Shown here one piece after another: positions 6,212 through 7,582 of a stretch of DNA of 7,582 nucleotides. The position numbers and the translations under genes are program-made. The first letter of the stretch is position 1. Every line of letters begins with the position of its first letter. Under the pieces are notes generated by a model. The model searched no databases. It saw only the letters and a program-made list of their open reading frames with translations, and was not told the DNA's origin. Source of the DNA: Polaribacter sp. (GTDB lineage: Bacteria > Bacteroidota > Bacteroidia > Flavobacteriales > Flavobacteriaceae); assembly GCA_030731695.1 (NCBI GenBank), contig JANQTK010000151.1:9300-16881 (forward strand), in the 5' to 3' direction.

Positions 6212-7522
6212 TTATTTCTGCCTAAAATAAATGGTAATTGGCACTCCCGAAAAATTGTAAATCTCACGCATTTTGTTTTCTACAAAACGTTTGTAAGGAT
6301 CTTTAACATATTGAGGTAAATTGCAGAAAAATACAAACTGTGGTGTTGGAGTTGGCAATTGCATGCAATATTTTATTTTTACATACTTTCCTTTGATGGC
6401 TGGAGGTGGAAAGGTTTTAACCAATTCCAGCATGGCTTCGTTAAATTTACTTGTAGGAATTTTATTTTTACGATTTTGAAAAACTTCAACAGCAGTTTCA
6501 ATCGCTTTGAAAATTCGTTGTTTGGTTAATGTAGAAATAAAGATAATGGGCACATCTGTAAAAGGCGCAATTTGAGTTCTGATATTGGCTTCAAAATCAC
6601 GTAATGTGTTGGTTTCTTTTTCCATTAAATCCCATTTGTTGATCAAAATCACAACGCCTTTTCGGTTTTTTTCTGCCAACCAAAAAATGTTTTGATCTTG
6701 TCCTTCAAAACCACGAGTGGCATCAACAATCAGAATAATAACGTCTGCATATTCAATGGTTCTTACAGCACGCATCACAGAATAAAACTCTAAATCGTCT
6801 TTTACTTTCGATTTTTTTCTGATTCCAGCAGTATCAACCAAATTGAAATCAAATCCAAAACGATTGTACTTTGTATCTATTGCATCTCTAGTTGTCCCTG
6901 CAATGTCTGTAACAATATTTCTTTCTTCGCCAATCAATGCGTTTATAAAGGATGATTTTCCTGCATTGGGTCTTCCAACAACTGCAAAACGAGGCAATTC
7001 TTCTTCATCAGGATTTACTGCTTCTGGTTCAGGCATTTTTGCAGTAATATCATCTAATAAATCGCCAGTTCCACTTCCATTCATAGAAGAAATTGTGTGA
7101 TAATCGCCCAAACCTAAGTTGTAAAATTCCAATGCATCTGTTTCGCGCATGGAATTATCCACTTTATTAACTACTGTAAAAATGGGTTTTTTTACCTTGT
7201 GTAACAATTTGGCAACTTCAGCATCCATAGGTGTAATGCCTTCTTCAACATCCACTACAAAAATGATGATGTCAGCTTCGTCAATTGCCAAAGCAACTTG
7301 TTTACGGATTTCTTCTTCAAAAATATCATCAGATCCAATAACATAACCTCCAGTGTCAATCACCGAAAATTGCTTTCCATTCCAATCAGATTTTCCGTAA
7401 TGACGGTCTCTTGTTACCCCACTTACAGAATCAACTATAGCGTCTCTTCTTTGAACCAACCTATTAAAAAGTGTTGATTTTCCTACATTGGGTCTTCCTA
7501 CAATGGCAACAATACTATTCAT
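6212..7522 (-). CDS. der: Ribosome biogenesis GTPase Der (EngA)
   Basis: Der is an essential double-GTPase that binds the 50S subunit precursor and helps late ribosome assembly in the cytoplasm. The 436-residue protein is complete and of standard length. G domain 1 has GRPNVGKS (9-16), the switch SGVTRDR (34-40), DTGG (56-59) and NKVD (119-122). G domain 2 has GRPNAGKS (183-190), AGTTRDAID (208-216), DTAG (230-233) and NKWD (295-298). An acidic linker around 163-176 joins them. Residues about 350-436 form the KH-like domain, ending in TIYFRQK. All nucleotide-binding motifs are intact in both domains. The ATG at 7522-7520 starts directly before the first GTPase strand, with no alternative upstream. 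It appears to be a single-gene unit here, with its own promoter near the right edge of the window and a 255-base gap to the next gene. Confidence 0.98.
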   Translation of the reverse strand: MNSIVAIVGRPNVGKSTLFNRLVQRRDAIVDSVSGVTRDRHYGKSDWNGKQFSVIDTGGYVIGSDDIFEEEIRKQVALAIDEADIIIFVVDVEEGITPMDAEVAKLLHKVKKPIFTVVNKVDNSMRETDALEFYNLGLGDYHTISSMNGSGTGDLLDDITAKMPEPEAVNPDEEELPRFAVVGRPNAGKSSFINALIGEERNIVTDIAGTTRDAIDTKYNRFGFDFNLVDTAGIRKKSKVKDDLEFYSVMRAVRTIEYADVIILIVDATRGFEGQDQNIFWLAEKNRKGVVILINKWDLMEKETNTLRDFEANIRTQIAPFTDVPIIFISTLTKQRIFKAIETAVEVFQNRKNKIPTSKFNEAMLELVKTFPPPAIKGKYVKIKYCMQLPTPTPQFVFFCNLPQYVKDPYKRFVENKMREIYNFSGVPITIYFRQK

Positions 7523-7542
7523 TTTTTACGGATAATTTTTTG

Positions 7543-7550
7543 CAAAGGTA
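7543..7550 (-). promoter_or_regulatory. Candidate -7 promoter element of der
   Basis: On the minus strand TACCTTTG matches TAnnTTTG exactly and ends 20 bases before the der ATG at 7522. No TTG lies at the usual -33 distance. The predicted leader is about 15 bases and contains no purine-rich ribosome-binding site. Confidence 0.45.
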
Positions 7551-7560
7551 CAATTTACAA

Positions 7561-7577
7561 TACGATTATTTATCGTA
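7561..7577. repeat. Perfect hairpin TACGAT-TATTT-ATCGTA upstream of der
   Basis: Two perfect 6-base arms surround a 5-base loop, just upstream of the der -7 box. It could be the terminator of the neighbouring gene beyond the window or an operator for der. The upstream gene is not visible, so the choice cannot be made here. Confidence 0.3.
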
Positions 7578-7582
7578 AATTT

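Noticed and set aside
6843..7346. Two open frames of 85 and 65 codons on the plus strand
   Set aside because: Both are antisense to the GTPase domains of der, whose motifs fully explain the sequence.

Overview
The window looks like chromosomal DNA from a marine or aquatic member of the Flavobacteriaceae (Bacteroidota). The DNA is AT-rich, start codons lack clear Shine-Dalgarno sequences, and several genes are preceded by close matches to the Bacteroidota -7 promoter element TAnnTTTG. The protein families also fit this lineage: Der, a large GAF-like protein, and an HD protein fused to a Pycsar-type membrane domain. I see no mobile element, CRISPR array, tRNA or rRNA. This taxonomic reading is an inference from sequence style; no search was run.

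Layout. (1) Positions 1-2232, minus strand: a three-gene redox-repair operon transcribed msrB - msrA - selO. Both junctions are 4-base ATGA overlaps, so translation is probably coupled. selO runs off the left edge of the window and its C-terminus is not visible. (2) Position 2344 (possibly 2263) to 3531, plus strand: a gene divergent from msrB, encoding a cytoplasmic HD-type phosphohydrolase domain fused to a C-terminal transmembrane domain resembling the PycTM effectors of Pycsar antiphage systems. No nucleotide cyclase lies beside it. (3) Positions 3575-5956, minus strand, convergent with the previous gene: a 793-residue soluble protein of unknown function with a GAF-like middle and helical flanks. 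(4) Positions 5957-6211: a 255-base intergenic region with a 12-bp perfect inverted repeat, a small palindrome and a possible terminator. (5) Positions 6212-7522, minus strand: der (engA), the double GTPase of 50S ribosome assembly, with its promoter near the right edge.

How the genes work together. MsrB and MsrA repair the R and S forms of methionine sulfoxide. SelO is a protein AMPylase linked to redox homeostasis, so the operon reads as one oxidative-stress module. The HD-PycTM gene shares only a short divergent promoter region with it, and a functional link is not established. der and the GAF-like gene appear to be separate transcription units.

The best candidate for something under-described is the HD-PycTM fusion without a partner cyclase. 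Next are the msrB-msrA-selO coupling and the uncharacterised GAF-like protein.
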